Assembly (NCBI RefSeq): GCF_900199455.1
Contig: NZ_FZQR01000009.1
Location: 248,001-312,000, forward strand
Length of the DNA stretch: 64,000 nucleotides
From: Mesorhizobium carmichaelinearum
GTDB taxonomy: Bacteria; Pseudomonadota; Alphaproteobacteria; Rhizobiales; Rhizobiaceae
Direction of reading: 5' to 3'
The notes beneath the pieces were generated by a model. That model did not search any database, had not been told where the DNA came from, and was given only the letters and a program-made list of their open reading frames with translations. The translations under genes and the position numbers were made by a program. Within the stretch, counting starts at the first letter, position 1; each line of letters opens with the position of its first letter. Positions 32,714 to 42,003 of the stretch are shown piece after piece.

Positions 32714-34480
32714 TTGCAGCATGCCACGCCTGCCGCCCCCGCAGTGCGCGAGACACTGGAGCGACTGCTTGCCAGCGAAACGTTCGGACGGTCCGAGCGC
32801 GCGCGCAAACTGATCCGTTATCTCGTCGAACGCGAGCAGGCCGGCGAAGCCGACAGGCTCAAGGGCTTTTCCATCGCCATGGATGTCTTCGGCAAGGACG
32901 GCGATTTCGATCCGTCGACCGATGCCGTGGTGCGGGTCCAGGCAGGCAGGCTGCGCGAATTGCTGCAGCAGTATTTCGCCAATGAAGGCATCGCCGAGCC
33001 CGTCCGCATTGCCATTCCACGCGGCGGCTACGTCCCGGCCTACGAGCTCAACGCGATCCGCTTGCCGGAAGCAGCCAAACCCGCGGAACAGACGGAAGCG
33101 GCAGTGGCTCCATCCGAGCCCGCCGACGGTGCCATTGCGGCCGCTGCATTGCTGGCGCCGGCGGCAGCCCCCGTGCCCTCCGTGGCGCGCCATCTCGGAT
33201 TCTTCTGGATGGCGATCGCGCTGGTTATCGCCATGCTCGGTGTCCTGATCCTGCGTCAGGGCAGCGGCGCGCTGCTGGCCGGCGGCGACGTGCCGGCTAC
33301 GCTCGAGACCGCCGGCCTGACCAGCAACATCGCATTATCGGCGACGGCTGAAACCCTGCCGCTCGTCTACATTGACACCAAGGCAGACGGTGCTGACGCC
33401 AGCCGCGTCGCCGCCTCGCTGCGCGCCGGCCTGAGCGGCTTCGATACGATCGACTTCATCGGTCGCGACACCATCAACAGGCACGATGCCGCCAACGACG
33501 CCACCAGCTTCATATTCGACATTCTACCTGGTCCGAGCGCGGGCGATATCACGATCGAACTGCAAAGCGTTGCGTCCGGACGAGTGCTTCTTTCACGCAA
33601 TCTCACGCCGACCGACAGCGCCCCTGCTGCTGTCGAAGACCGTGTTGCCGACATGCTGAGCTCGGCCCTTCCCGCCTCGGGCACGATCTACAACTACATC
33701 GAGCAGACCGGCACGCCAAACGGCCTGACCCAATGCTTGCTGCTCAACGACAAATATTATCTCGACCAGAATGCCAGAACCCATGAGGCCGCTTATCGCT
33801 GCCTCGAGACGTTGGCCAATTCCGGGGCAAAATCCTCGCTCGTCTATTCGGAACTTGCTTCTCTACAAGTCGAGGCGGTTTCCGATCACTATGTCTACCC
33901 GCCCAATGCGACGATCGAAAAGGCCGTCGAGTTTGCCCACCGCGCCGTGCAGATGGGACCGACCAGTCCTTATGCGCATCGCGCCTATGGCTATGTCAGC
34001 TCGCGCCTCGGCAACACGGACGAAGCGATCCGCTGGATGCGCAAGGCCTATGAACTCAATCCCTATGATCTCGGCATGGCCGCCGCTTACGGCTATGGGC
34101 TGATCTTCGCTGGCCGATACGCGGAGGGAACGCCGATCCTTGCCCATGCGGCCGAGACCTTCAGCGGTCACTCGACATGGTGGGACTACGGATTGTTCGT
34201 CGGTGATTTCATGCTGGGCGACATGAACAAGGCCATAGCGGCCAGCATGGCGTTGCGAACGACGGCAACGAAATCGCATTATCTGGCGGCGCGTCTGATC
34301 GGCGCCAAGGCTGCCGGACAGGACCAACTGGTGGCCACGCTGCTCGACGAGCTGAACACCAAGTTCCCTAAATTTGCCGCCGATCCGCGTGCGACCTTCG
34401 TCGAGCGAAAATACCCGGCCGATCTGACCGAGCGGCTGGTCGGCGCTTTGCGCGCCGCCGGCCTCGGCAACGCCAGCTGA
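32714..34480 (+). CDS. Membrane-anchored TPR protein with N-terminal DNA-binding-like domain
   Basis: The 588-residue protein has an N-terminal domain (about 8-115: RLLASETFGRSERARKLIRY, GKDGDFDPSTDAVVRVQAGRLRELL, IPRGGYVPAY) found in rhizobial regulators linked to adenylate-cyclase-like TPR proteins. An Ala/Pro linker, one membrane helix (about 163-185, FFWMAIALVIAMLGVLIL) and a C-terminal TPR region (about 390-500, AYGYVSSRLGNTDEAIRWMRKAYELNPYD) follow. It probably links a cytoplasmic sensor to a periplasmic repeat domain. The start is TTG 32714 with GAGAGGA upstream; no ATG fits the conserved domain. Function unknown. Confidence 0.75.
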   Translation: MQHATPAAPAVRETLERLLASETFGRSERARKLIRYLVEREQAGEADRLKGFSIAMDVFGKDGDFDPSTDAVVRVQAGRLRELLQQYFANEGIAEPVRIAIPRGGYVPAYELNAIRLPEAAKPAEQTEAAVAPSEPADGAIAAAALLAPAAAPVPSVARHLGFFWMAIALVIAMLGVLILRQGSGALLAGGDVPATLETAGLTSNIALSATAETLPLVYIDTKADGADASRVAASLRAGLSGFDTIDFIGRDTINRHDAANDATSFIFDILPGPSAGDITIELQSVASGRVLLSRNLTPTDSAPAAVEDRVADMLSSALPASGTIYNYIEQTGTPNGLTQCLLLNDKYYLDQNARTHEAAYRCLETLANSGAKSSLVYSELASLQVEAVSDHYVYPPNATIEKAVEFAHRAVQMGPTSPYAHRAYGYVSSRLGNTDEAIRWMRKAYELNPYDLGMAAAYGYGLIFAGRYAEGTPILAHAAETFSGHSTWWDYGLFVGDFMLGDMNKAIAASMALRTTATKSHYLAARLIGAKAAGQDQLVATLLDELNTKFPKFAADPRATFVERKYPADLTERLVGALRAAGLGNAS

Positions 34481-34719
34481 AGCTCGACAGTCTCCGACCA
34501 TTTGGACCAATGGAATTGTTGGGTGTTCGCGCGCGGAGAACAAAGCACCAATCGGGCTGATTTGCCGGCTTTGCCCGACGAACCCGTTGAATTACATGCT
34601 CGCGCCCGCGAATAATCGCGAAAATTTTACTGGCTATGGCGCTGGACGAAGAGCAATCCAGCCGCATTTGGTGCCTGGTCCCGCGCTTTTCTCAGTCTCG
34701 CAATAAGCCCCCAGCTTTC

Positions 34720-35523
34720 ATGATTTCATCGCTCTATGTCGCCGAACAAGGTGCTGGTTCGAAGACCATCGTTCTGCTGCATGGTTTCGGCGGCTGCCAC
34801 GATGTCTGGAGCGAGGTGATCGCCTCGCTCGCTGCTTCCGCGCGCACCCTTGCATACGACTTGCCGGGACATGGCATGTCGCTCGACTTTCCCGGTGCCG
34901 GGCCTGCTAAGGTCGCGGCAAGGGCCGTTCTTTCCGACCTTGAGTCCCGCAGGGTCAAACGCATCCATCTCGTTGGCCATTCGATGGGCGGAGCGGTGGC
35001 GACCTTGATGGCTCTGGCCGAGCCTGAGAAAGTGGCTTCGCTGACCTTGCTGGCGCCTGGCGGTTTTGGCCCGGAGATCAACGGCCCGCTGCTGCGCCGC
35101 TATGCCAGGGCACGGGATCTTGCCGAGGTGCGTGCCTGCCTTGACGCGATGTCAGGGCCCGCCAGCACGCCTTCGCCATGCGTCGCCGATGTGCTGTTCC
35201 AAATGCGCAAGCGGCCCGGGCAACTGGAAAAACTCGTAGAGATCGCCGCCGCCATGACCAGGGACGACCAGCAAGGCGTCATCCCGCGCGACCTGCTGGA
35301 CAGGCTGACCATGCCGGTGATGGTGGTGTGGGGCAGTGATGACGCGGTGCTGCCCTTCACTCATGCGGATGACCTGCCGGTGCGCTTTCATGTGCACCAT
35401 GTGCTGGAGGCCGGCCATATGCTGATCGAGGAGGCGCCCGATCTGATCGCCAGCATCATCCAGCGCAACATGAACCGCCGCACCAGGCCCGTTCGCGCGA
35501 AACTCGCCGCCGCGACCGGTTGA
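34720..35523 (+). CDS. Alpha/beta hydrolase
   Basis: The 267-residue protein is a compact alpha/beta hydrolase: oxyanion motif LLHGFGGCHDVW, nucleophile in LVGHSMGGAVA, acid in VVWGSDDAVLPF and histidine in LEAGHMLIEEAP. The layout resembles acetoin dehydrogenase-type hydrolases and 2-hydroxy-6-oxo acid hydrolases, but no pathway neighbours specify the substrate. ATG 34720 is chosen since the fold starts right after it. It is followed 109 bases later by a small membrane protein gene. Confidence 0.85.
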   Translation: MISSLYVAEQGAGSKTIVLLHGFGGCHDVWSEVIASLAASARTLAYDLPGHGMSLDFPGAGPAKVAARAVLSDLESRRVKRIHLVGHSMGGAVATLMALAEPEKVASLTLLAPGGFGPEINGPLLRRYARARDLAEVRACLDAMSGPASTPSPCVADVLFQMRKRPGQLEKLVEIAAAMTRDDQQGVIPRDLLDRLTMPVMVVWGSDDAVLPFTHADDLPVRFHVHHVLEAGHMLIEEAPDLIASIIQRNMNRRTRPVRAKLAAATG

Positions 35524-35632
35524 GTTGCTTCCGGCGCAACATCCAGAGCGCCTCGCTCCCCTGATCTCGCCAGTGCATTTTGCCAGCGGCTGTGTTAACC
35601 CCGTGTTAACCAAACCCGCGAGGCAGACGCCG

Positions 35633-36247
35633 ATGAAGGACGCAGGCGAAAAGATCGATCCGTCAAGGAAACTGTCCGATGCCATCCGTGATGTGAAGAA
35701 TGCCTTCGCCGACCGCGACGATGTCGTCGTCGACATGCGCGAGGCGCATCGCATGCGCCTCGATCTCCTGGCCGCCGAGCTTGCACCCGTCTTTGCCGAC
35801 GTGCCCGCCGACATGGACAATTTCGACTTCGTCGTGTCCGCTGGGCTGCAGCCGCGCCTGTGGATCGATGCCGTCAGTCATGTCGCGATGGGGCGCGACC
35901 GCCGCACCTACCGCTTCCTCAAGGACACCCGCATCGGCCGTGTGGTGCTTGCCGAATCGACCGAGATGAAGCCGGTTGCCGATTCCGTGACCCGCTATGT
36001 CGCCGAACGCGTCGTCGAGCGCCAGAGGATGATGGAGGGCGGGGTCGAGCCGGCCGTCGCCGGCATGAAGCGCGCCGAGGTGGCGGAAGCCGAACCGCCG
36101 CTGCGGTCGATGGCGCGCAGCAAGGGCTGGTCGGCCTTCCTGTCGGGCCTTGGCGTGATCGCCGCCGGCGCCCTGGTCGGCCTGGCGGTGTCGGCCGCCC
36201 TGTTCTGGGACCGCATCGTGGCAATGGGGCTCAGCCTGCGGCCATAG
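35633..36247 (+). CDS. Conserved rhizobial protein with C-terminal membrane anchor
   Basis: The 204-residue protein has a soluble N-terminal domain (DAIRDVKNAFADRDDVVVDMREAHRMRLDLL, DNFDFVVSAGLQPRLWIDAVSHV, DTRIGRVVLAEST) and one C-terminal membrane helix (about 176-198, LSGLGVIAAGALVGLAVSAALF). I recognise it only as a conserved hypothetical of Rhizobiales. ATG 35633 follows a stretch with no better site. It overlaps the convergent phosphoesterase gene by 17 bases. Confidence 0.75.
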   Translation: MKDAGEKIDPSRKLSDAIRDVKNAFADRDDVVVDMREAHRMRLDLLAAELAPVFADVPADMDNFDFVVSAGLQPRLWIDAVSHVAMGRDRRTYRFLKDTRIGRVVLAESTEMKPVADSVTRYVAERVVERQRMMEGGVEPAVAGMKRAEVAEAEPPLRSMARSKGWSAFLSGLGVIAAGALVGLAVSAALFWDRIVAMGLSLRP

Positions 36248-37160
36248 CGGCCGGTGCCTCCGCGCCAATCTCCAGCGTCTGTAGGTCGGCAGGCGGAATA
36301 GCCGGCCCGGTCAGGCCGCGTCGCATTAGGCGGATGCGCCAATTGCCCTTTTCGCCATCGATGTCGAACAGATTGTACTGTGCCGCGGGATGCTTGCCAC
36401 CCGGCGCCTGGCCGGCGGCGGCGACGCCCACCGCCGGAATCCGGACCGCCCGGGTACCGATAAAAAACAGCGACGGCAGATGCGAATGGCCGTGCAGGAC
36501 AAGCTCGGCGCCATGGCGGCGGATGATCTTGTGAAAGCGTGAAATCCCGAACAGCCGCTTGTGTTGCGAGACCGCGCCGCGCACCGGCGGATGGTGGATC
36601 ATGATCGCGCGAAACAGACCTTGCCCGCCGGTGTCACGCAGGATCTTGCCGAGCCGCTCCGCCTGCCCTTCCATGAAGAAACCATTGGCCATGAAGGGTG
36701 CCGTGGCGCGCGCCGTCGAGACGCCGATCAGCGCGACATTGCCGCGCACGCGCAGATAGGGAAATGCGTTGCGGTCGACCGGTGTGTTGACACCGTCGCC
36801 GCTCATCCAGGCCGCCCATGACCGGCAGACCTTGTCAAAAGCGCCTGGCACATAGGCGTCGTGGTTTCCCGGAACGACGGAAACGTCGTGTGGCGATCCC
36901 AGCGTCTCCAGCCAGTGCTTGGCCATCTCGATCTCGCCGTCGAGCGCCAGATTGACCAGGTCGCCGGTGACGGCGAGATGGTCGGGATTTTGCGCCTTGA
37001 TGTCGGTGGTGATGGCATCGATGACGGCGTCATGCATGTGGCGGCGGCGGTTGCGCTGCCAGTTGACGTAGCCGAGCACACGCTTGGAGGCGAGATCGCG
37101 ATAGGATACATCGGGGAGCGGCCCCAGATGGACATCGGAAATATGCGCGAGCCTGAACAT
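36231..37160 (-). CDS. Calcineurin-like metallophosphoesterase
   Basis: The 309-residue protein has all blocks of the two-metal phosphoesterase site: HISDVHLG, VTGDLVN, VPGNHD, IHHPP and LHGHSH. Such enzymes hydrolyse phosphodiesters of nucleotides, lipids or cyclic nucleotides; the substrate is not given by the sequence. A signal peptide is absent, so it is cytoplasmic. ATG 37160 starts the conserved domain. It is divergent from the Nudix hydrolase, with 53 bases between. Confidence 0.9.
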   Translation of the reverse strand: MFRLAHISDVHLGPLPDVSYRDLASKRVLGYVNWQRNRRRHMHDAVIDAITTDIKAQNPDHLAVTGDLVNLALDGEIEMAKHWLETLGSPHDVSVVPGNHDAYVPGAFDKVCRSWAAWMSGDGVNTPVDRNAFPYLRVRGNVALIGVSTARATAPFMANGFFMEGQAERLGKILRDTGGQGLFRAIMIHHPPVRGAVSQHKRLFGISRFHKIIRRHGAELVLHGHSHLPSLFFIGTRAVRIPAVGVAAAGQAPGGKHPAAQYNLFDIDGEKGNWRIRLMRRGLTGPAIPPADLQTLEIGAEAPAAMAAG

Positions 37161-37213
37161 GTTTCTTTCATAGGCGACGCGCACGCGGCTTTCCACCCAC
37201 GGTTTCGCTAACG

Positions 37214-37711
37214 ATGACGAACGATCCCGAAACCGCTTTCCGCCAGACCGGCTGGCCGGGGTTGCGGGCCAGATTGTTTCACCTCTATTTCGTGCTGCGG
37301 CGGCCGATGACGCTCGGCGTGCGCGGCCTCGTCCACGACACGGCATCCAATTCGGTCTTCCTGATCCGCCACACCTATGTGCCGGGCTGGCAGCTTCCCG
37401 GCGGCGGCGTCGAAGTCGGCGAGACGTTGGCCGAAGCGCTCGCGCGCGAACTCGCTGAGGAAGGCAACATCGCGCTGACCGCCCCCGCGACGCTGAAGTC
37501 GATGCATTTCAACCGCCGTTCCAGCCGGCGCGATCATGTCGGCTTCTACGTCATCGAGCATTTCAGCCAGACAGCGCCGAAGCAGCCGGACCATGAGATC
37601 GCCGAGGCCGGTTTCTTCCCGCTCGATCGCTTGCCCAGGGATACGACGCCAGCAACACTGCGGCGTATAGCCGAAGTTTTTGGGGACGAACCCGCGTCGT
37701 CCTTTTGGTAA
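37214..37711 (+). CDS. Nudix hydrolase
   Basis: The 165-residue protein has an intact Nudix box, GGGVEVGETLAEALARELAEEGNI, preceded by SVFLIRHTYVPGWQLP, so unlike the NrtR-like protein at 7948 it should be catalytic and hydrolyse a nucleoside diphosphate derivative. It overlaps no neighbour and stands alone between the phosphoesterase and a small membrane protein. Confidence 0.88.
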   Translation: MTNDPETAFRQTGWPGLRARLFHLYFVLRRPMTLGVRGLVHDTASNSVFLIRHTYVPGWQLPGGGVEVGETLAEALARELAEEGNIALTAPATLKSMHFNRRSSRRDHVGFYVIEHFSQTAPKQPDHEIAEAGFFPLDRLPRDTTPATLRRIAEVFGDEPASSFW

Positions 37712-37777
37712 GCTTGCATTAGCTGTTAAAAAAGTTCCGGGCTGTATTGATCAAGAAAATACACGGGGGGCGATTCC

Positions 37778-38257
37778 ATGGATGTCGAACAAGTAAAATC
37801 GGTAAGCGTTTGGCCCTATGTCGGCTTTTACAGTCTTATGATGGTAGGCTTGACCGCCGTGTTTATCGGCATCGCAATGATTTTTCCGTCGCTACCCGAC
37901 AGCTTCGGCCATGCGAGCGGCTTCGCGATCACGTTCGGGTCGACCTCTTTCGCCTCTTACAAATTCGTCAAGAGGAACCTTCGGCTTTTCAATCGAGACG
38001 AATATTGGAAGATAACGCTTTTTTCGTCTTTGGCCTCGTGCCTGCTTTCACTGGTGTTCCTAGGCCTTGCTGTTGCGGGCGGAGCCATGCCGGGAAGCGA
38101 TACCATCCCTGCTCTCGGCTGGGTTTTCACCCTGCTGTTTGCCGGGCTTGTCGTCTTTGGCATCAACGCCTGGGGCTATTCCAGCCGCATGGGCAAGAAT
38201 TTCCTGAAAGCGGAGCTTGCCAGACAGGCTCGCATCAACGCCGAGACCTTCCAGTAA
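37778..38257 (+). CDS. ABZJ_00895-like four-helix membrane protein
   Basis: The 159-residue protein has four hydrophobic segments (WPYVGFYSLMMVGLTAVFIG, GFAITFGSTSFASYKFV, SSLASCLLSLVFLGLAVAGG, ALGWVFTLLFAGLVVFGIN) and matches the uncharacterised ABZJ_00895 family in layout. ATG 37778 has GGGGGGCGATTCC upstream. A terminator stem overlaps its stop codon. No function is known. Confidence 0.7.
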   Translation: MDVEQVKSVSVWPYVGFYSLMMVGLTAVFIGIAMIFPSLPDSFGHASGFAITFGSTSFASYKFVKRNLRLFNRDEYWKITLFSSLASCLLSLVFLGLAVAGGAMPGSDTIPALGWVFTLLFAGLVVFGINAWGYSSRMGKNFLKAELARQARINAETFQ

Positions 38258-38270
38258 GGTCTCGGCTGTT
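38240..38270 (+). terminator. Terminator overlapping the stop codon of the ABZJ_00895-like gene
   Basis: GCCGAGACCTT (38240-38250) and AAGGTCTCGGC (38256-38266) form a perfect 11-bp stem followed by TGTTTG. The TAA stop of the gene lies in the loop and second arm. It may also serve the convergent glutathionyl-hydroquinone reductase gene. Confidence 0.7.
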
Positions 38271-38287
38271 TGCCTCCGCCGGCGAAC

Positions 38288-39271
38288 TCAGCTCCCGAAC
38301 CGCCCCCGATCATGCGGCGCGCCATAGTCGAGTTCCGGCCCGACAGGCACGATCCGCGTTGGGTTGATCGTCTCGTGGCTGCCGTAATAATGCGCCTTGA
38401 TGTGGTGCAGGTTCACGGTCGCGGCGACACCAGGCACCTGGTAGAGATCGCGCAAATAGTTCGACAGGTTCGGATAGTCGGCGATGCGACGCAGATTGCA
38501 TTTGAAGTGGCCGACATAGACCGGGTCGAAGCGCACCAGCGTGGTGAACAGCCGCCAGTCGGCCTCGGTGATGCGGTCGCCGACGAGATAGCGCTGTTTT
38601 GACAGCCGCTCCTCCAGCGTATCCAGCGCCGCGAACAATTCACCGAACGCTTCCTCATAGGCGCGCTGCGTGGTGGCAAAGCCGGCGCGGTAGACGCCGT
38701 TGTTGACCGCGGGATAGACCAGCGCGTTGACGCGGTCGATCTCATTGCGCAGCTCCTGCGGATAGAAGTCGAGGCTTGCATCGCCCCATGCGTCGAACGC
38801 CGAATTGAGCATCCGGATGATCTCGGAAGACTCGTTGGAGACGATGGTCTGCTCCTTCTTGTCCCACAGCACCGGCACCGTCACCCGGCCCGAATAGGCG
38901 GGATCGGCCTTGGCATAGATCTGGTGCAGGAAATCGAGGCCGTAAAGCGTGTCGCCTGTGGCACCGTCCTCGGCCAGGAATGTCCAGCCATTGGCGCCCA
39001 TGAAGTGATGCACGACCGAGACGGAAATGATGCCGTCCAGTCTCTTCAACGCGCGAAAAATCAGCGTCCGGTGTGCCCACGGACAGGCAAGCGAGACATA
39101 GAGGTGATAACGCCCGGGCTCGGCCTTGAAGCCGCGTGTGCGGCCTTCGGCCGGCTGCCCGTCAACGGTGATCCAATCGCGCCATTGCGACTGCGTCCTC
39201 ACGAACCTGCCGCCGCTGTCCGCCGTATCATACCAGCGGTCCTGCCACCTGCCTTCGACCAGCAATCCCAT
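38288..39271 (-). CDS. yqjG: Glutathionyl-hydroquinone reductase (Xi-class GST)
   Basis: The 327-residue protein has the YqjG/Ecm4 signatures: SLACPWAHRTLIFR with the catalytic cysteine in CPWA (near residue 63), FLHQIYAKADPAYSGRVTVPVLWD, and the C-terminal helical domain with GVYRAGFATTQRAYEEA and GDRITEADWRLFTTLVRFDPVY. Such enzymes reduce glutathionyl-hydroquinones back to hydroquinones and may act on halogenated aromatic conjugates. It is a single gene convergent with the small membrane gene. Confidence 0.93.
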   Translation of the reverse strand: MGLLVEGRWQDRWYDTADSGGRFVRTQSQWRDWITVDGQPAEGRTRGFKAEPGRYHLYVSLACPWAHRTLIFRALKRLDGIISVSVVHHFMGANGWTFLAEDGATGDTLYGLDFLHQIYAKADPAYSGRVTVPVLWDKKEQTIVSNESSEIIRMLNSAFDAWGDASLDFYPQELRNEIDRVNALVYPAVNNGVYRAGFATTQRAYEEAFGELFAALDTLEERLSKQRYLVGDRITEADWRLFTTLVRFDPVYVGHFKCNLRRIADYPNLSNYLRDLYQVPGVAATVNLHHIKAHYYGSHETINPTRIVPVGPELDYGAPHDRGRFGS

Positions 39272-39544
39272 GCAAATCTCCTTGCGTCCTCACCGCAATG
39301 TAGGCGCAAGGTTGCCGTGTCGAAGACGTCAGGCGCTGAACAGACCGTCACTTGACGGAGACGGCGGAGATATCAGGCCAATTGCAGCGGCCGAAAATTG
39401 ATGCTAGCGGACACTCCGCATGTTTGACTTTGCTTTGATCCGGTTTGACCGACGACGAAAGAGCGCCCGCGCTTGATGAAGCGCTGACTGGCGAATGCTG
39501 CCGTTTGCAGCAAACCTTTCCTCCTTTACCGGAACGCAAAGACC

Positions 39545-40069
39545 ATGAGCCTTGCCGACGTGAAATACCTGCCGGAAACTCCGGCGCACGACCCTGAAAT
39601 CGAAGCCATCAACGCCGAGGCCTTCGGGCCCGGCCGTTTCGTGCTGGCCGCCTACAAGATCCGCGAAGCCGGCGGCCACGAGCGCGCGCTGTCCTTTGTC
39701 GCGGTCGACGGCGACCTCGTCGTCGCCTCGGTGCGCATGACCCGCATCGCCGCCGGCGCCGGCCGCGCGCTGATGCTCGGGCCGCTCGCCGTGCGGCCGG
39801 CCTTCAAGAACCTGGGTATCGGCCGCCGGCTGGTGGCGATCGCGCTCGAAGCGGCAGCCAAGGCCGGCGCGCCAGCCGTCATACTGGTCGGCGACGAACC
39901 CTATTACGGGCCGCTCGGCTTCAAGCGCATCCCGCGCGGCCAGATCTCGATGCCGCGCCCTGTCGATCTCGACCGCCTTTTGTCGCACGAGATCACAACG
40001 GGCGCGGTTGCCAGGCTCACCGGCGAGGTCGGCCATGCCAGCCAGGCCAGGGTCGTAGAGCACGTCTAG
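39545..40069 (+). CDS. GNAT N-acetyltransferase (YhbS-like)
   Basis: The 174-residue protein has a GNAT fold: GGHERALSFVAVDGDLVVASVRMTRI, LGPLAVRPAFKNLGIGRRLV with the acetyl-CoA pyrophosphate loop (KNLGIGRRL), and VGDEPYYGPLGFKR. This pattern is the YhbS subgroup of acetyltransferases, whose acceptors are mostly unknown. An AT-rich 273-base region upstream has no other gene. Confidence 0.88.
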   Translation: MSLADVKYLPETPAHDPEIEAINAEAFGPGRFVLAAYKIREAGGHERALSFVAVDGDLVVASVRMTRIAAGAGRALMLGPLAVRPAFKNLGIGRRLVAIALEAAAKAGAPAVILVGDEPYYGPLGFKRIPRGQISMPRPVDLDRLLSHEITTGAVARLTGEVGHASQARVVEHV

Positions 40070-40122
40070 GCCATGGCTTGACCTTGCCCGCCGATCCGGG
40101 CCTGATCCGCCTCTGTTTTCTT

Positions 40123-40182
40123 GGAGCAATTCCAGGAAGATGTGAAACGGTTCAGCGCTTTCGTGAAATGATGAATTGCTCC
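40123..40182. repeat. Intergenic palindromic element, copy 1
   Basis: GGAGCAATT at 40123-40131 and AATTGCTCC at 40174-40182 bracket a 60-base element that begins GGAGCAATTCCAGGAAGAT and contains GTGAAACGG. A related copy starts at 46760. Such CAATTCCAGGAA elements look like a family of rhizobial intergenic mosaic repeats. Confidence 0.6.
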
Positions 40183-40198
40183 GGGAAAGGATAACGCC

Positions 40199-40960
40199 AT
40201 GAATCCGAACGGCCAGATCGCGATCGTGACCGGCGGCGGCTCCGGCCTTGGCGAGGCAACGGCGCGTGCCCTTGCCGACAAGGGTGCCCGCGTCGCCATC
40301 TTCGATGTCGGCATCGACCGCGCCACCAAGGTCGCGGCCGAGATCGGCGGCATTGCCGTGCAATGCGACGTCAGCAGCGCCGACAGCGGCGCCGCCGCCG
40401 TCGCCGAGACGGCGAGCAAGTTGGGCGAACCGCGCATCCTGGTCAATTGCGCCGGCATCGCCATTGGCGTGAAGACGATCGGCAAGGATGGCCCCCATCC
40501 GCTCGATCAATACCGCAAGGTGATCGAGGTCAATCTGATCGGCACCTTCAACATGATCCGCCTCGTCGCCGACCGCGCCGCCAGGCTCGAGCCGCTGCAG
40601 GGCGGCGAGCGTGGCGTCATCGTCAACACCGCGTCGGTCGCCGCTTATGACGGCCAGATCGGCCAGGCCGCCTATTCCGCCTCCAAGGGCGGCGTCGTCG
40701 GCATGACACTGCCGGTAGCGCGTGATCTTGCCCGTTCCGGCATCCGCGTCTGCACCATCGCACCCGGCATCTTCAAGACGCCGATGATGGCCGGCATGCC
40801 GCAGGACGTGCAGGATTCGCTGGGCGCCGCGGTGCCTTTCCCGTCCCGCCTCGGCGAACCATCCGAATATGCAGCACTTGCCCTGCACATTGTCGAAAAC
40901 CAGATGCTGAACGGCGAGACCATCCGCCTCGATGGCGCCATCCGCATGGCGCCGAAATAG
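40199..40960 (+). CDS. SDR-family dehydrogenase (3-hydroxyacyl-CoA dehydrogenase type II-like)
   Basis: The 253-residue protein is a classical SDR: TGGGSGLG at residue 12, NCAGIAIG, the catalytic serine in NTASVAAYDG and YSASKGG. The insert KTIGKDGPHPLDQYRKVIEVNLIGTF and PGIFKTPMMAGMP match type II 3-hydroxyacyl-CoA dehydrogenases (HSD10-like), which oxidise short-chain 3-hydroxyacyl-CoAs in fatty acid or branched-chain degradation. No partner acyl-CoA genes adjoin it here. Confidence 0.87.
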   Translation: MNPNGQIAIVTGGGSGLGEATARALADKGARVAIFDVGIDRATKVAAEIGGIAVQCDVSSADSGAAAVAETASKLGEPRILVNCAGIAIGVKTIGKDGPHPLDQYRKVIEVNLIGTFNMIRLVADRAARLEPLQGGERGVIVNTASVAAYDGQIGQAAYSASKGGVVGMTLPVARDLARSGIRVCTIAPGIFKTPMMAGMPQDVQDSLGAAVPFPSRLGEPSEYAALALHIVENQMLNGETIRLDGAIRMAPK

Positions 40961-41089
40961 CGCTGGCCGACGTCTGTCGGAAGGACCGATCCGCCTGCAG
41001 GCCAAGGTGAGGAAGGAAGCGGATCAGGCGACCTTGCCAAATCCGACCTGCAGCGCCGATAAGCGAATGAAATTGTGGCGAGCGTTTTG

Positions 41090-41872
41090 ATGAAGCAAAA
41101 TCAAAATAAGGACGTGATCCGCGAGACCGACGCGGAGGCGATCCGGCTGGCGAAAACGCTTCTGCGCAGCGCCCGCTTCGGCGCTCTGGCGGTGCTGGAA
41201 CCGCAGACCGGGTCGCCGCTGGCAAGCCGGGTGGGCGTCGCCACCGACATCGACGGCGCGCCGCTGATCCTGGTCTCGATGCTCTCGGCGCACACGCCCG
41301 CCATGCTTGCCGATCCGCGCTGCTCCCTGCTGCTCGGCGAGCCGGGCAAGGGCGACCCGCTGGCGCATCCACGCCTGACGCTGATCTGCCAGGCATTACT
41401 GCTCGAGCGTGGCTCGGACGCGCATGGTCGTGCAGAGCGCCGCTATCTCAATCGCAATCCCAAGGCGAGCCTCTATGCCGGGCTCGGCGATTTCTCGATC
41501 TTTCGCCTCGAGCCGCAACGCGCCAGCCTCAATGGCGGCTTCGGCAAGGCCTATCTGCTCGATCGCGCCGATCTCGTCACCGGCGGCCCCATAGTCGAAG
41601 AGCTCGCGGCGAGCGAACAATCAGCCGTCGAACACATGAACGCGGATCATCTTGACGCGATCGCCGTCTATGCACATCATTTTGCCGGGGCATCTGGCGA
41701 CGGCTGGAGCATCGCCGGTTTGGACGCCGACGGCATGGATCTGGTGTCGAGAGACAATGTTTGCCGGGTATTCTTTCCACAACCCCTGGTAGCAACGCAG
41801 GAGTTGAGACCCGTTCTGGTCGATATGGCCAAGCGCGGCCGGGCTGCCAGGCAGCCAAATAATGAAACTTAA
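41090..41872 (+). CDS. HugZ-like pyridoxamine-oxidase-fold protein
   Basis: The 260-residue protein combines a split-barrel FMN/heme-binding fold (LLRSARFGALAVLEPQTGSPLASRVGVATDIDGAPLILVSML, DPRCSLLLGEPGKGDPLAHPRLTL) with a C-terminal DUF2470 domain (EQSAVEHMNADHLDAIAVYAHHF). HugZ-type proteins bind and degrade heme for iron use. Iron regulation cannot be seen here: no clear Irr or RirA site precedes it. ATG 41090 is chosen over GTG 41075 because the conserved part starts just after it. Confidence 0.82.
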   Translation: MKQNQNKDVIRETDAEAIRLAKTLLRSARFGALAVLEPQTGSPLASRVGVATDIDGAPLILVSMLSAHTPAMLADPRCSLLLGEPGKGDPLAHPRLTLICQALLLERGSDAHGRAERRYLNRNPKASLYAGLGDFSIFRLEPQRASLNGGFGKAYLLDRADLVTGGPIVEELAASEQSAVEHMNADHLDAIAVYAHHFAGASGDGWSIAGLDADGMDLVSRDNVCRVFFPQPLVATQELRPVLVDMAKRGRAARQPNNET

Positions 41873-42003
41873 TTGCATTTGATCAAAAGCAACACTTGAG
41901 ATTTGAAAGAAATGTTCTACCTTTCAGAGACGGCGCTGACTCGTCAGGGGCCTTACGCAAGTGAATTTATGGATTCAGGCACCATTGCCCCCATGGCGCC
42001 TCG

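Noticed and set aside
39404..41005. 533-codon frame antisense to the acetyltransferase and SDR genes
   Set aside because: It spans two real genes and the repeat between them and has no protein-like domains.
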